Shown in pieces: positions 1 to 8,541 of a stretch of DNA of 64,000 nucleotides. Source of the DNA: Leptospira perolatii (GTDB taxonomy: Bacteria > Spirochaetota > Leptospiria > Leptospirales > Leptospiraceae). The DNA is taken from assembly GCF_002811875.1 (NCBI RefSeq), contig NZ_NPDZ01000009.1, forward strand, positions 62,001 to 126,000, given 5' to 3'. The first letter of the stretch is position 1. Every line of letters starts with the position of its first letter. The translations under genes and the position numbers were made by a program. Below the pieces are notes generated by a model that saw nothing but the letters and a program-made list of their open reading frames with translations, was not told the origin of the DNA and searched no databases.

Positions 1-234
1 AAAAGTCTACCTTCTAAAAAATACAAAGGATTTAATAGTTTGACGGAAGCTCCGTTTCCAGAAAAATCTTCCCTCGGATCGAACCCTTTTCGGAACCTTT
101 ATTCGGAAATCCGAAGTGTTTTAACCGGCAAATCAGATACGATTACCGGAAGCTTTTACGACAATCTGGAGATCATGGAACTCCTAAATCGGATTAAAGT
201 AAAAGCCAAGATTCAAATCGTTTCCGAAACTTAA
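1..234 (+). CDS. C-terminal end of an oxidoreductase-like protein (partial)
   Basis: The reading frame is open from the first base of the window and stops at 232-234, so this is the 3' end of a gene that begins upstream. The 77 visible residues end in a region (SFYDNLEIMELLNRIKVKAKI) that resembles the C-terminus of Gfo/Idh/MocA-family dehydrogenases, where a short helix after an 'S-x-x-D/N-x-L' stretch precedes a positively charged tail. No cofactor-binding part is visible, so the family assignment is tentative. Nine bases separate it from the following AarF-like gene on the same strand, which suggests co-transcription. A TTG at 40 is an internal codon, not a start. Confidence 0.55.
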   Translation, partial: KSLPSKKYKGFNSLTEAPFPEKSSLGSNPFRNLYSEIRSVLTGKSDTITGSFYDNLEIMELLNRIKVKAKIQIVSET

Positions 235-243
235 AGGTTCTGT

Positions 244-1950
244 ATGACGAAAAGCCAAAGTAAGAGCGGAAACCAGAGCGCCTTGCCGACTTACTCTACA
301 AGAGGAAGATATTATAGAGGGAATTGGTTTCTCTGGAAAAAAATTTTTCAGTTATTTTGGTACTTTCGATTTAAAAAGGTATTCAGCCCTTTGTATCGTT
401 CCCAAGAAAAAGAAAACGAATTTTTCCAAACCTTAGGAAAAGAATGTAGAGACTTTTTTTTGAAAATGGGCGGGGTCTATATCAAGCTCGGCCAGTACCT
501 CGCAAGTCTATCGCATTTATTTCCGGAAAGCTTTACCGATCCGTTGCAGGACTTGCAAGACAGAGTTCCTCCTCATCCTTTTTCAGAAATAAGGGAAAGG
601 TTTCGAAAGGAATTTGAGAAAGACATAGTAGAAGTATTTCCTGATATTTCCGAGACTCCACTTGCCTCGGCTTCCATTGCACAAGTTCATACAGCGACAT
701 TCAAGGGTGAAAAAATCGCGATCAAGATTTTGTATCCCGGAATAGAAGAGGTGATCTCGAAAGATTTGAAGGCGATTCGCACCTTCTTAAAAAGAATCAA
801 TCGTTTGCTGGTAAGTTTCGATTACAGACTTGTACATAAGGAAATCGCAAAGTTAGTCGGAAGGGAAATCGACTTAAGGATAGAAGCCGAGTCTATGGAA
901 AGGATGGCTCGCTATTTTTCGGAAGAACCGGATTACATATTTCCACGAATCTACAAAGAGTGGGCCGGCAAAAGCGTGTTAGTTGCTCAATTTATCGAGG
1001 GAGTCAGAATCACACAAGCACATGCTTTGACCAAGGGCCAAGCCAAATCTAGAGCAGTGGATCTTTTGATCCGAGCCTATGTCCTAATGGTTTTCGAATT
1101 TAGATTCTACCACGCGGACCCTCACCCGGGTAATTTGATTTATACTCCCGATGAAAAACTTTGTCTGATCGATTTTGGTGCCGTAGGAGAAATTCCCCCT
1201 AGCCAGGCTCTGACTCTTCGCAAAATCTTTTTGTGTGCGATGTCAAAGGATTATGGCGGAGTAGTAGAAGGATTGGATGAACTCGGACTGCTTTCTCGAA
1301 AGGCTGACAGAGATAAACTGGAAGAGGTGGTCCGGTATTCTCTAGAGAAACTTGCAAGATTCTTAAACGATACAGATTCCTTCCGAAATTTGAAATTCGA
1401 TCAGATACACACTCCTGAGGATTTGAAGTTTTTGAAAGAGATCAACTCTAGCTTGAGGGAACTCTTTAGAATGGTCCAGCTCCCGGTGACTCTGATCCCT
1501 TTAGAAAGAGTATTAGGACTCTTGGTCGGAATTACCGCCACCTTGGATCCTTATAGGACCGTTTTGGAATACGGAGAAAAACCTTTCAAAGGACTAGTTC
1601 TGCAAGGAGAGAACAGCTGGGAAAAGGTATTAGTTCAAGAAGGTGGAATTTGGGGTCAGGCGGTTTCCATTCCAGGAGAATTATTACAGGCTATTAAGAG
1701 TATCAATCGAGGAAAGCAATCCTACCGCCAGCCGGACTTGGAGGCACACAGCAGAAAGATGTATGCTTTAGGTCACCAAGCTTTATCCGCGATTTTTGTT
1801 TTGTTTGGAATCTATTATGGAACAGACCGATGGGATCGCGGAGAGGAGACTTCAGCCTGGATAGGTTTTGGTAGCTCGATTTTCTTCGGAATCCTCCTTG
1901 CTCTCTCCGTACTTAAAAATAAACTCAGCTCAAAAAGGAACAACCCTTGA
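244..1950 (+). CDS. AarF/UbiB (ABC1) family atypical kinase
   Basis: A 568-residue member of the ABC1/ADCK/UbiB protein-kinase-like family, which in other bacteria supports isoprenoid-quinone biosynthesis or lipid homeostasis at the inner membrane. Visible hallmarks are the KxGQ motif (KLGQ, about residues 81-84), the Ala-rich nucleotide loop (ASASIAQVH, about 141-149) that replaces the usual Gly-rich loop, the catalytic-loop equivalent ADPHPGN (about 291-297) and DFG (about 310-312). Two hydrophobic segments near the C-terminus (about 510-560) fit the membrane-anchored type. The ATG start lies 9 bases after the preceding gene. The last four bases overlap the TTG start of lspA. Its substrate in this organism cannot be read from the sequence. 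Confidence 0.9.
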   Translation: MTKSQSKSGNQSALPTYSTRGRYYRGNWFLWKKIFQLFWYFRFKKVFSPLYRSQEKENEFFQTLGKECRDFFLKMGGVYIKLGQYLASLSHLFPESFTDPLQDLQDRVPPHPFSEIRERFRKEFEKDIVEVFPDISETPLASASIAQVHTATFKGEKIAIKILYPGIEEVISKDLKAIRTFLKRINRLLVSFDYRLVHKEIAKLVGREIDLRIEAESMERMARYFSEEPDYIFPRIYKEWAGKSVLVAQFIEGVRITQAHALTKGQAKSRAVDLLIRAYVLMVFEFRFYHADPHPGNLIYTPDEKLCLIDFGAVGEIPPSQALTLRKIFLCAMSKDYGGVVEGLDELGLLSRKADRDKLEEVVRYSLEKLARFLNDTDSFRNLKFDQIHTPEDLKFLKEINSSLRELFRMVQLPVTLIPLERVLGLLVGITATLDPYRTVLEYGEKPFKGLVLQGENSWEKVLVQEGGIWGQAVSIPGELLQAIKSINRGKQSYRQPDLEAHSRKMYALGHQALSAIFVLFGIYYGTDRWDRGEETSAWIGFGSSIFFGILLALSVLKNKLSSKRNNP

Positions 1951-2510
1951 AATTCTTTGAGAAGAAATTTTTAGAAGTATACCCGCCTCTATTCATCCTT
2001 TCCGTCGTAATCGGAACTATCATAGATTTAGCCACTAAATACATTGCGATTGTTTACTTACAGCCTCATAGACCGGTCCAGTTGATCGGAGATTTTTTCC
2101 GCTTAACCCTGACTTTCAATACTGGTTATGTGATGGGGTTTTTCCAAGGCAATCCTAGGTCATCTTTGATCATGACTGGGATCGCGATCGTAGTATTAAT
2201 CGGATATCGTTGGAAGAATCCGAATTTAGGTCATCCCATCGGTTGGGGACTCGTGATGTCAGGTGCGTTCGGAAACTTTATCGATAAGTTTTTTGTAAAA
2301 AACATAGGCTCCGGAGCCGAATTCGGATTCTATGAAAATCAATTCGCAGGAAAGTTTATCGGAGTCGTGGACTTTTTGGATTTCGACTGGCCGAACTGGT
2401 TGTTCTACGATCGTTGGCCTGCTTTTAATTTTGCCGATTCCTGCGTGAGCGTCGGCCTAGTGTTGTTAATACTTACGATGAAGCTGGAAGAGGAAGGTAA
2501 GAAGGCTTGA
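1947..2510 (+). CDS. lspA: Lipoprotein signal peptidase (signal peptidase II)
   Basis: Inner-membrane aspartyl protease that removes the signal peptide of diacylglyceryl-modified prolipoproteins. Four hydrophobic segments are visible. The catalytic pair is read as Asp142 in GVVDF and Asp164 in FNFADS, with the conserved N-T-G stretch near residue 58 (NTGYVMG, where most families have NxGxAFG). At 187 residues it is slightly longer than the usual 150-170, because of an insert of about 20 residues before the first Asp ([11 protein letters not shown] region). The TTG start overlaps the preceding stop (TTGA), and the gene overlaps the next in the same way. The many lipoproteins in this window would be its substrates (inference). 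Confidence 0.93.
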   Translation: MKFFEKKFLEVYPPLFILSVVIGTIIDLATKYIAIVYLQPHRPVQLIGDFFRLTLTFNTGYVMGFFQGNPRSSLIMTGIAIVVLIGYRWKNPNLGHPIGWGLVMSGAFGNFIDKFFVKNIGSGAEFGFYENQFAGKFIGVVDFLDFDWPNWLFYDRWPAFNFADSCVSVGLVLLILTMKLEEEGKKA

Positions 2511-3034
2511 ACCCGTTGCAACTGCCAATCTGGAAAAAGCTCTTTAAGCAGAAGGATACTTCGAATCGGGAGATCATTCAGTTCCTAAGGGAGACAGCCG
2601 TTTTTGGTAAGTTAAAGAGACGTGCGTTAAACGAAATCGCTAGACTCGTTCACGTTCGTGAATACCAAGAAGGTGAGGAAATTTTCAGACAGGGAGAAGC
2701 AGGCGCCGGATTTTACATGATTTATGAGGGCAAGGTGACCATTCGCTCGGTTCGAGATGGAATCGAACTGGATCTTGCTCATCTAGACGAGCATTCTTTT
2801 TTTGGAGAGCTTTCTCTGTTTTCCGAAGAAAGGAGAACAGCTACTGCGATCGCAATGGAGCATTCTCGTCTCTTGGGTTTTTTTCAGCCGGATCTAAAGG
2901 AAATCATCGAAACAAAACCTAAGATAGGAATTGAAATCGTGATGAGTCTTTCAAGCGTAGTGGTAGAGCGTCTTCAGAAAACGAATCAGCTTTTGGAAAA
3001 GGCTTACTATAAAGGTCGTCAAAGAAATGCCTGA
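2507..3034 (+). CDS. Cyclic-nucleotide-binding (CRP-like) domain protein
   Basis: A 175-residue protein made almost entirely of one cyclic-nucleotide-binding beta-roll: G-x-G-A-G-F-Y repeats ([21 protein letters not shown], about residues 55-75) followed by the phosphate-binding-cassette region [17 protein letters not shown] (about 103-119). There the conserved Gly-Glu and Arg-Thr/Ala residues that contact cAMP are present. No helix-turn-helix follows, so it is more likely a signalling or partner protein than a DNA-binding CRP regulator. The TTG start overlaps lspA by four bases and the stop overlaps the next gene, so it is part of the same operon. A class III adenylate cyclase is also encoded in this window, at 62563-63810. 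Confidence 0.85.
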   Translation: MNPLQLPIWKKLFKQKDTSNREIIQFLRETAVFGKLKRRALNEIARLVHVREYQEGEEIFRQGEAGAGFYMIYEGKVTIRSVRDGIELDLAHLDEHSFFGELSLFSEERRTATAIAMEHSRLLGFFQPDLKEIIETKPKIGIEIVMSLSSVVVERLQKTNQLLEKAYYKGRQRNA

Positions 3035-4127
3035 TGCTCACCAAAAAGCTCTATCGAACTACGTAATCCGTATCCTTTTTTTTCTATTAGTTGGAGCAGC
3101 GATTCTTTTCTTTTTCCTCGGGTTGAAGTTACTGATCGTCCCAATTTCGCTTTCATTAATTTTATTTTATATATTTAACAGCGGCATCAACTATTTCGAA
3201 AGTTTGGGAGTTCCTAGAATCGCATCAGTGTCAGTTCTGATGATTCTGACTAGTATTCCAATTTATTTAATCATTTCAGAAGTAGCTCCGCCCATCGTTT
3301 CCACTTTGGAACCTTTATTAAAAAATTGGAAACAAGATATGGACGAGGCTAGGTTCAAATATTTAGTCGTCGGGTTCAAACTACAGTTCAACGATTTCCC
3401 AGCGAGTTGGGAGGAAACTCTTCGACCTGAAGAATTGGTGAAGTCTGCTGCGGATATGGTCCACAATGAAGTCAAAGGACTCGTCTCTGTTATTCCTACG
3501 CTGATCGGATATTTGATCGTGACTCCTCTGTTCGCTTTTTTATTTCTGTTAAATGGAAATGGAGTGTACAAAAACCTTGTCAGTCTGGTTCCGAATCGTT
3601 ACTTCGAAATGACGTTGATGGTAACTTCAAGAATCAATGAACAGATTACGAATTACTTGAGAAGTCTCGTGATCCAAGGTGCTATCATCGGAGCAGTCTC
3701 GATGATAGGATTTTATATTATCGGATTAAAATACTTTTATATCTTTGCGTTGTTTGTTGGAATCGCAAACTCAATTCCGTATCTTGGACCAATCATAGGC
3801 ATGGTTCCTCCCTTGTTCATGACCTTGACCCAAGGCGCGAATATTTTTCACAGCAATGCATTAAACAGTGGAATGGGACTCTACGAATTTATGGGAGCCA
3901 TCCTGATCGTGATCTTGATTGCGCAGGCTGTGGATAATTTTTTCGTTCAACCAGTGATTATTTCGGATGCTGTTTCGCTCCATCCAATCATTGTAGTAGG
4001 TGCGGTTACGGTTGGGGGAAGTCTGCTCGGAATTGCGGGAATGCTAGTTGCGGTTCCTATTGCCGCGGTTCTGAAGGTCACGATTCAGACTTTATATCAT
4101 TCGATGAAGGATCACAAGCTCCTGTAA
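3027..4127 (+). CDS. AI-2E/PerM family permease
   Basis: A 366-residue polytopic membrane protein with the layout of the AI-2E transporter (PerM/TqsA) family: two hairpins of hydrophobic segments at the N-terminus, a soluble stretch around residues 95-150, then a C-terminal membrane block with the family's typical N-S-I-P-Y-L-G-P region (about 248-255) and the D-N-F-x-x-Q-P motif (DNFFVQP, about 306-312). Family members include Na+/H+ antiporters and exporters of small molecules, and the substrate here is unknown. It overlaps the upstream gene by 8 bases and is the last gene of the lspA operon. The next gene is convergent. Confidence 0.85.
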   Translation: MPDAHQKALSNYVIRILFFLLVGAAILFFFLGLKLLIVPISLSLILFYIFNSGINYFESLGVPRIASVSVLMILTSIPIYLIISEVAPPIVSTLEPLLKNWKQDMDEARFKYLVVGFKLQFNDFPASWEETLRPEELVKSAADMVHNEVKGLVSVIPTLIGYLIVTPLFAFLFLLNGNGVYKNLVSLVPNRYFEMTLMVTSRINEQITNYLRSLVIQGAIIGAVSMIGFYIIGLKYFYIFALFVGIANSIPYLGPIIGMVPPLFMTLTQGANIFHSNALNSGMGLYEFMGAILIVILIAQAVDNFFVQPVIISDAVSLHPIIVVGAVTVGGSLLGIAGMLVAVPIAAVLKVTIQTLYHSMKDHKLL

Positions 4128-4177
4128 TTCTGGACTTTTTGTTCCCAATTTTGCTTGTTTCATGTAATTTTCGAAAA

Positions 4178-4304
4178 GGGCCCCGCCCTTTTCTGGGTGG
4201 GGGGATGGTGGTGGGCACCGCGCCTTGTGAAAATTCCACTACCAGTTTTGATCATTTTTTGCAATCCGAATTTTAGTGGAAGGCTTCTGTAGGAGCTCCT
4301 ACAG
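4178..4304 (-). repeat. Composite intergenic repeat, copy 1 (inverted orientation)
   Basis: Read on the minus strand, it has the 18-bp perfect palindrome CTGTAGGAGCTCCTACAG (4287-4304), a 71-nt spacer and the C-rich core (complement of 4195-4215) ending in CCACCACCATCCCCCCACCC, then GGGCGGGGCCC. The spacer contains a 7-bp inverted repeat TTCCACT/AGTGGAA (4234-4240 and 4275-4281). Other copies are at about 15215, 37381 and 47358. It lies between convergent genes. Confidence 0.85.
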
Positions 4305-4314
4305 CAAATATGTT

Positions 4315-5031
4315 CTAAAACAGACCGTTAATTCCGTTGATATTTACGGTTTTAATAATTTCCTTTTCCTTTTCGTTTTCCGCTACTTTCCAGGTTACTC
4401 CTGTGGGAGTGGAGAGAAGGCTTCTGCCAATTCTCTTTTTTCCAAAGACCGATCCGAATCCCGAAGACCTTAGTAAGAACAGTCCATACTTGGATGAAAT
4501 TTCGGAATACTTCTTTAGATCATCCGAGTAGTCGATTCCATTGTCGGATAAGCAGTCGATATGAAAGGCAAGGTTGACATTTTCAGATTTGAGTCGATTC
4601 AGCCTCTCGCCATCTTCTAGTTCTTTGCCGGCGAATAATCCGAAACGATAGCCGCCCAGAATTAGAACATTTTCTCCGCTTCCTGGCTTGGCAGGCTGAT
4701 CTTCCGGACTCAGATCCTTTACGTCATACCAATCAACTAAGACTACATTTTGGACAATCGGAACAGAAATTCGTAATGCACCTTCATCATCTTTTCTGAA
4801 CATGCATCCGCCGACAATCACTCCCTTGTAAACTTCGGAGATTGCGAGCAATTCATCAAGAAGACCTTTGGATCTAGAAGCCAAGGATTCCGGTGAACCT
4901 GTTCCTCCTCCCGGAAAATACATGGGAAGTAGCAAAAAGTCGGATTTTTCTTTCGAAAGCTTGGATCTTTGATCGGAGCTAACAGGCTGTGGAATATCTT
5001 TCTGAAATAGTGTGATCTTGACAGAGGCCAC
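4315..5031 (-). CDS. Nitrilase-superfamily-like protein lacking catalytic residues
   Basis: A 238-residue protein whose strand order matches carbon-nitrogen hydrolases: an N-terminal VKITLFQ strand, a DFLLLPMYFPGG stretch where nitrilases have 'lPE..f.gG', a VIVGG strand, a ...WYDVKDL segment like the lysine region, and a YRFGLFAGKEL stretch where the catalytic Cys normally sits ('vgv.iCyD'). The general-base Glu appears replaced by Met and the nucleophilic Cys by Ala/Gly, while a Lys is present. That pattern would make it a non-catalytic fold, if the assignment is right. The GTG start has AAGG six bases upstream. Seventeen bases separate it from the upstream 608-residue gene on the same strand, suggesting an operon. 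Confidence 0.5.
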   Translation of the reverse strand: MASVKITLFQKDIPQPVSSDQRSKLSKEKSDFLLLPMYFPGGGTGSPESLASRSKGLLDELLAISEVYKGVIVGGCMFRKDDEGALRISVPIVQNVVLVDWYDVKDLSPEDQPAKPGSGENVLILGGYRFGLFAGKELEDGERLNRLKSENVNLAFHIDCLSDNGIDYSDDLKKYSEISSKYGLFLLRSSGFGSVFGKKRIGRSLLSTPTGVTWKVAENEKEKEIIKTVNINGINGLF

Positions 5032-5048
5032 TCGATACCTTCGGAGTC

Positions 5049-6875
5049 TTAAATTTCGTCGGACAGAATAGAAGGATCTACGCCAAAAGAATCGTCTGAA
5101 GATTCGCCAGAAGAAAGACTCGGTTCCGCCATTTCGGGTCCGGGTGCGTTCGCAGGTTTAATGCCAAACTCTTTTTCCATTTCTTCGGCACTGAGCTCAG
5201 GCACTCCTCCAAATAGATCTCCGTTTTCCAGTCTTTCTGAAAACGCTAGCGAAAAGCAATAGGCTTCCATAATACACTGTTTGATTGGTTTTTTGTTTAG
5301 ACGTTTTTTGGCTTCGACTAAATCGAAACTCATCGTGGCGTCCATATTGGCCACTACCTCGCGCTTTCCCTTCATGTCCGCAATTAATTTGGAAAGTAGC
5401 TCGGAAGTTTTCTGGATAAAATCCTTTGCTGTCACTCGAACGTTTCTAGATTGTTGACTCTTTTTCGTTTCTAAGGCAGAAGTTTTCTTAGAAGCCTCGA
5501 TATAGTTTGCGCCCGGATTCTTTAGGTGGTTCGACAATTCATTGTAATATTGGTCATAAATTCTGAATTGTTCCTGAATTCCTCTGGTAGTCTCATAAAG
5601 ATCCAAGAGCTTTTCTCGAAAATCCATTTTGGCACCGTTCAGAATTGTCGGTTTCAAATCGATTTTTTTGGTGGTCATTACGAAAGAATACTCTTCGTCA
5701 AACTCTCTGAAAAATAGCCAGGCCAAGAGAGCTTTGTCCGCAGCCGGAATAGAATCGTGGTCTCCCCTTGGATCGTGCTTTTTACGAAGTTGATCCAAAG
5801 TCTGCATTCTCATGAGCTTCAAGCCATACTTCAGTTCTTTAGAAAGATTTTCTTCTGGATCTATCGGCTGCTCTTCAGTTACCTCTTCGGTTTCTTCCTC
5901 TTCGTCTATGTGCTCGCCGCCGGAGATTTCGTTCAATTCTTCTCCAGATTTTCGTTGACCAAGCTTTTCTTCGGGAAGAATTCCCAAGATACTTTCCATC
6001 ACGGAGCTCAATAGCGGGATATTCTTATCTTCGCAGCGAAGAATAGCTAAATAAAGTTTATCGAATACTGTTCCGTAGAGTACATCAAATTCCTGTAATG
6101 CTCTTTTTCTCTTCGTGTTATAGACTGTAGAAGGTTTACCTTCCAGTTTCTCTAAAGCCTGGTATCCGAGAGTAACCGCCTTTACATAGGAACCTTGAAA
6201 AGGATATATATAATAAAGTTTTTTGAATAAAGAATAAAGCTGAGGTCTAATTCTATTAACGGCGACTGCCATGTCCGGAGCCGCATTGTGAGCCTCTAAC
6301 ATAAGTGTGAGCTCGGAATTATCATATACCTTATGCATGCGTCCCAGGAGCTCTATAAAAATTGGATTTTGGGAATCTAATTCTTTTGCGATTTTGGCAG
6401 CATAGGCCGGATTTCCGAGGAGATCATTCCCTACAAAATGCATTTCTAATATTGCTTTTTTTCCAGCCATATTCATTTCTGAAAGAAATCCTGGCAGTAG
6501 GTCGCTCGAAGAGAAAGAGGTTACTCGAGCGAGCCAGCATTTGAAACGGACTGCCATCCGGTTAAAGAAATTGCCCATTTCATTTTCGAGAGCTCTTCGA
6601 TCTCGAACTGTGCTCGTTACTTGGCTTGGTTTGGGAGGTGGAGGAGTTTTTTGTTTGCTAGTCGGGCGAGAATCTTTTCCGCCTGCTTGGCTGCGAGCTC
6701 CTTGCCGAATCTGCGGTTGCTCTTTTTGTTTACGAACGGACTCTTCCCTTTTTTTCTCCTTATCTGAGACTACTTTTCCTCCGGCAGATTGAAATTTTTC
6801 AAACATCTCCTTTCTGGATTTATCATCCATATTATTGATCCCTGTGGATCGTTTAGTTTTATCAATTTCGGACAT
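5049..6875 (-). CDS. Conserved hypothetical protein, acidic/charged N-terminal linker
   Basis: Unrecognised protein of 608 residues. The chosen ATG at 6875 has GAGGA ten bases upstream. An in-frame TTG at 6941 would add 22 residues but has no ribosome binding site. The N-terminal 100 residues are low-complexity and rich in Lys, Arg, Gln, Ser and Pro. A largely helical body follows (residues about 105-300), then an acidic stretch with many Glu (about 325-345), a second helical region, and an acidic Ser-rich tail. There is no signal peptide or membrane segment, so it is probably cytoplasmic. It is co-oriented with the nitrilase-like gene 17 bases downstream and divergent from the STAS-domain gene. 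No function can be assigned. Confidence 0.75.
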   Translation of the reverse strand: MSEIDKTKRSTGINNMDDKSRKEMFEKFQSAGGKVVSDKEKKREESVRKQKEQPQIRQGARSQAGGKDSRPTSKQKTPPPPKPSQVTSTVRDRRALENEMGNFFNRMAVRFKCWLARVTSFSSSDLLPGFLSEMNMAGKKAILEMHFVGNDLLGNPAYAAKIAKELDSQNPIFIELLGRMHKVYDNSELTLMLEAHNAAPDMAVAVNRIRPQLYSLFKKLYYIYPFQGSYVKAVTLGYQALEKLEGKPSTVYNTKRKRALQEFDVLYGTVFDKLYLAILRCEDKNIPLLSSVMESILGILPEEKLGQRKSGEELNEISGGEHIDEEEETEEVTEEQPIDPEENLSKELKYGLKLMRMQTLDQLRKKHDPRGDHDSIPAADKALLAWLFFREFDEEYSFVMTTKKIDLKPTILNGAKMDFREKLLDLYETTRGIQEQFRIYDQYYNELSNHLKNPGANYIEASKKTSALETKKSQQSRNVRVTAKDFIQKTSELLSKLIADMKGKREVVANMDATMSFDLVEAKKRLNKKPIKQCIMEAYCFSLAFSERLENGDLFGGVPELSAEEMEKEFGIKPANAPGPEMAEPSLSSGESSDDSFGVDPSILSDEI

Positions 6876-6990
6876 GCAACTGGATTCCTCGGAAACCGCT
6901 CTAAGTGTATCCTGAAGTCCGAACGGAAATAAATCAACCAAGATACTTATTTCTTGACATCATCCGGTTTCCGATGCCAGTTATTTTCCC

Positions 6991-7353
6991 ATGATTCTTC
7001 GCAGCTTTTCCCGGGATAATCACCTGGTCCTTTCGGTCCAGGAAGATATCCTAATGGACAATTCCCGGGATTTTTACCTGGAGTTCGAAGAACAGGTAAA
7101 AGAGGGTTACCCGCACATTATCAGCTTCCACCTGGGCCATGTGAAATTTATAGATTCCTCCGGTATCGGAATTATCATAAAAGTCAGAAATCAGATACGC
7201 GAAAGAAACGGGATAGTGAATATCTTTGGATTAAATAAGTCTCTTCATTCAGTTTTTAGACTTTCCGGGTTGGACAGAATCGTAAATCTTTACACTATGG
7301 AGGAATTCGAGGAAAAATACCCCGGCTTTCACGATATTATTCGAGAAGAGTGA
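6991..7353 (+). CDS. STAS-domain anti-sigma-factor antagonist-like protein
   Basis: A 120-residue single STAS domain of the SpoIIAA/RsbV type. The phosphorylation loop reads FIDSSGIGIIIK, with the candidate regulatory serine at residue 57. Proteins of this family bind anti-sigma kinases when unphosphorylated and so release a partner. The length is typical (100-120). No anti-sigma kinase or sigma factor is adjacent, so the partner must be encoded elsewhere. The stop codon overlaps the GTG start of the following lipoprotein gene by four bases. The gene is divergent from the 608-residue unknown, with about 115 bases between the two starts. Confidence 0.9.
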   Translation: MILRSFSRDNHLVLSVQEDILMDNSRDFYLEFEEQVKEGYPHIISFHLGHVKFIDSSGIGIIIKVRNQIRERNGIVNIFGLNKSLHSVFRLSGLDRIVNLYTMEEFEEKYPGFHDIIREE

Positions 7354-8171
7354 AACTGTTTTTCAACACCCTATTTCCAACCAATCAGATGATGCTAGTC
7401 CACTTAAATCCCCTTAAAAACAAAAATAGTAAGTTCTTTTTTTCGCGCCTAAACATCCTGTCCGTCAGAGGACTCTTCGTCATAGCACTGTTAATCGGTG
7501 TCTTTTTCGGATCTAATTGCTTTCCTTATTTTTGGAAGGATACCGTGTTCAGATCAGAGGGCATGGCTTTTTTTACGATCGATCCTGGTGACCTCGACGA
7601 TTTCGAGGATATGACCCAGGTTCGAACTTTAGAGCACCCGATCGATTTGGATTCCGCAAGAGTGAAGGATCTATTTGGTAACCTAAGATATACAAAGCGA
7701 TCCAGTGTTGGTTACTTTTCGGACTTTATATTTTCGGACCAAGAGATCGAGTTGCTAGCTCGCGATCTTCCTTTTGCACTCAAGGGTTTGCCGAAGGATA
7801 AACTATTGTTAGGAATCACGAAGTTCGACGATACGCAGTCAGTGATTTCTTTTGATGAATTGACTTCCTTTGTTGTTTGGGCAGCGGACGGAAAGCTCAA
7901 CATTCTCTTCGGGAGAATCAAAAGGGAGATCGTGGACAGGGATACCGCCTTGTCTTTTTCCCGTTGGACCAAGATCGAAGAGATCCGGTTGGTGCATACT
8001 ACCGATGGCTCCGAAGTTTTGGAGATGGAAAATTTAAGCTTTGGAAAAGTAGATGGAGTTCCTCAGAGAAAATGGGTGACTTTAGATCTCAAAGACGCGG
8101 GCAAGTTCAAGTTTATTCCTAGAAAGAAATATGGACCAGTGAAACTTACCGATGAGAACGATAGGCCCTAG
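7350..8171 (+). CDS. Putative lipoprotein, function unknown
   Basis: A 273-residue protein with an unusually long charged N-terminus followed by a hydrophobic stretch (GLFVIALLIGVFFG, about residues 41-54) and Cys57 in GSNC, which fits the relaxed spirochaetal lipobox with Asn at -1. The mature part begins FPYFWKDTVFRSEGM and has no domain I recognise. Its strand-rich look, with many alternating hydrophobic residues and a late ...RKWVTLDLKDAG segment, suggests a beta-structured envelope protein. GTG is the annotated start because it overlaps the STAS stop (GTGA). ATG codons at 7389 and 7392 are alternatives that shorten the n-region. A hairpin terminator follows at 8201. Confidence 0.7.
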   Translation: MKLFFNTLFPTNQMMLVHLNPLKNKNSKFFFSRLNILSVRGLFVIALLIGVFFGSNCFPYFWKDTVFRSEGMAFFTIDPGDLDDFEDMTQVRTLEHPIDLDSARVKDLFGNLRYTKRSSVGYFSDFIFSDQEIELLARDLPFALKGLPKDKLLLGITKFDDTQSVISFDELTSFVVWAADGKLNILFGRIKREIVDRDTALSFSRWTKIEEIRLVHTTDGSEVLEMENLSFGKVDGVPQRKWVTLDLKDAGKFKFIPRKKYGPVKLTDENDRP

Positions 8172-8200
8172 GAAAATCGAGACCTAAGTTTTCGCGTTAT

Positions 8201-8234
8201 CCTTAGTTTACGATGCTTTGTTCTAAGGTTTTTT
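8201..8234 (+). terminator. Intrinsic terminator after the STAS/lipoprotein pair
   Basis: Inverted repeat CCTTAG (8201-8206) and CTAAGG (8223-8228) with a 16-nt loop, followed directly by six T residues (8229-8234). It lies 30 bases after the lipoprotein stop and before the MazEF promoter. Confidence 0.6.
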
Positions 8235-8258
8235 CATCGGTTTTGCCTATAAAAATTC

Positions 8259-8293
8259 TGGACTTTCGTCTAAAAGTATATACAATGTATATA
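8259..8293 (+). promoter_or_regulatory. mazEF promoter with overlapping operator palindrome
   Basis: A candidate -35 TGGACT (8259-8264) and -10 TACAAT (8281-8286) are separated by 16 bases. The -10 lies in the middle of an inverted repeat with arms TATATAC (8277-8283) and GTATATA (8287-8293) and a 3-base centre. The arrangement, 11 bases before the antitoxin ATG, is what is expected for an antitoxin-bound operator that blocks polymerase (inference from AbrB/MazE-type autoregulation). Confidence 0.55.
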
Positions 8294-8304
8294 TAGGTCA
8301 CTCG

Positions 8305-8541
8305 ATGGATTCAGTTGTACAGAAATGGGGAAATAGTCTAGGAATACGTATTCCGAAATCCTTGGCCACAGAATTAGAGTTAAACGACGGCTCTAGAGTC
8401 GATTTGCAGTACGAAGGCGATAAAATCGTTATTTATCCTTTAAAGAAAGTTTCTCTTGAGGAGAAACTTGCGAGAATCACAAAGAACAATCTTCACACAG
8501 AGTTGGATACTGGCACTTCTGTAGGAAATGAAGCCTGGTGA
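8305..8541 (+). CDS. mazE: MazE-type antitoxin (AbrB/SpoVT fold)
   Basis: A 78-residue swapped-hairpin AbrB-family DNA-binding protein: the N-terminal core is VQKWGNSLGIRIPKSLATEL (about residues 5-24) followed by DGSRVDLQYEGDKIVIYP, the classic MazE layout. The C-terminal 25 residues form an acidic/polar tail that in this family wraps around the toxin. The last four bases overlap the GTG start of the toxin gene, giving translational coupling. The start is supported by the operator 11 bases upstream and by the family's N-terminus. Role: represses its own promoter and neutralises MazF. Confidence 0.93.
   Translation: MDSVVQKWGNSLGIRIPKSLATELELNDGSRVDLQYEGDKIVIYPLKKVSLEEKLARITKNNLHTELDTGTSVGNEAW

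Noticed and set aside
4287..4304. LexA-type box CTGT...ACAG in the 18-bp palindrome
   Set aside because: The spacing is 10 bases, not 8, and the palindrome recurs as part of a composite repeat, not at promoters.
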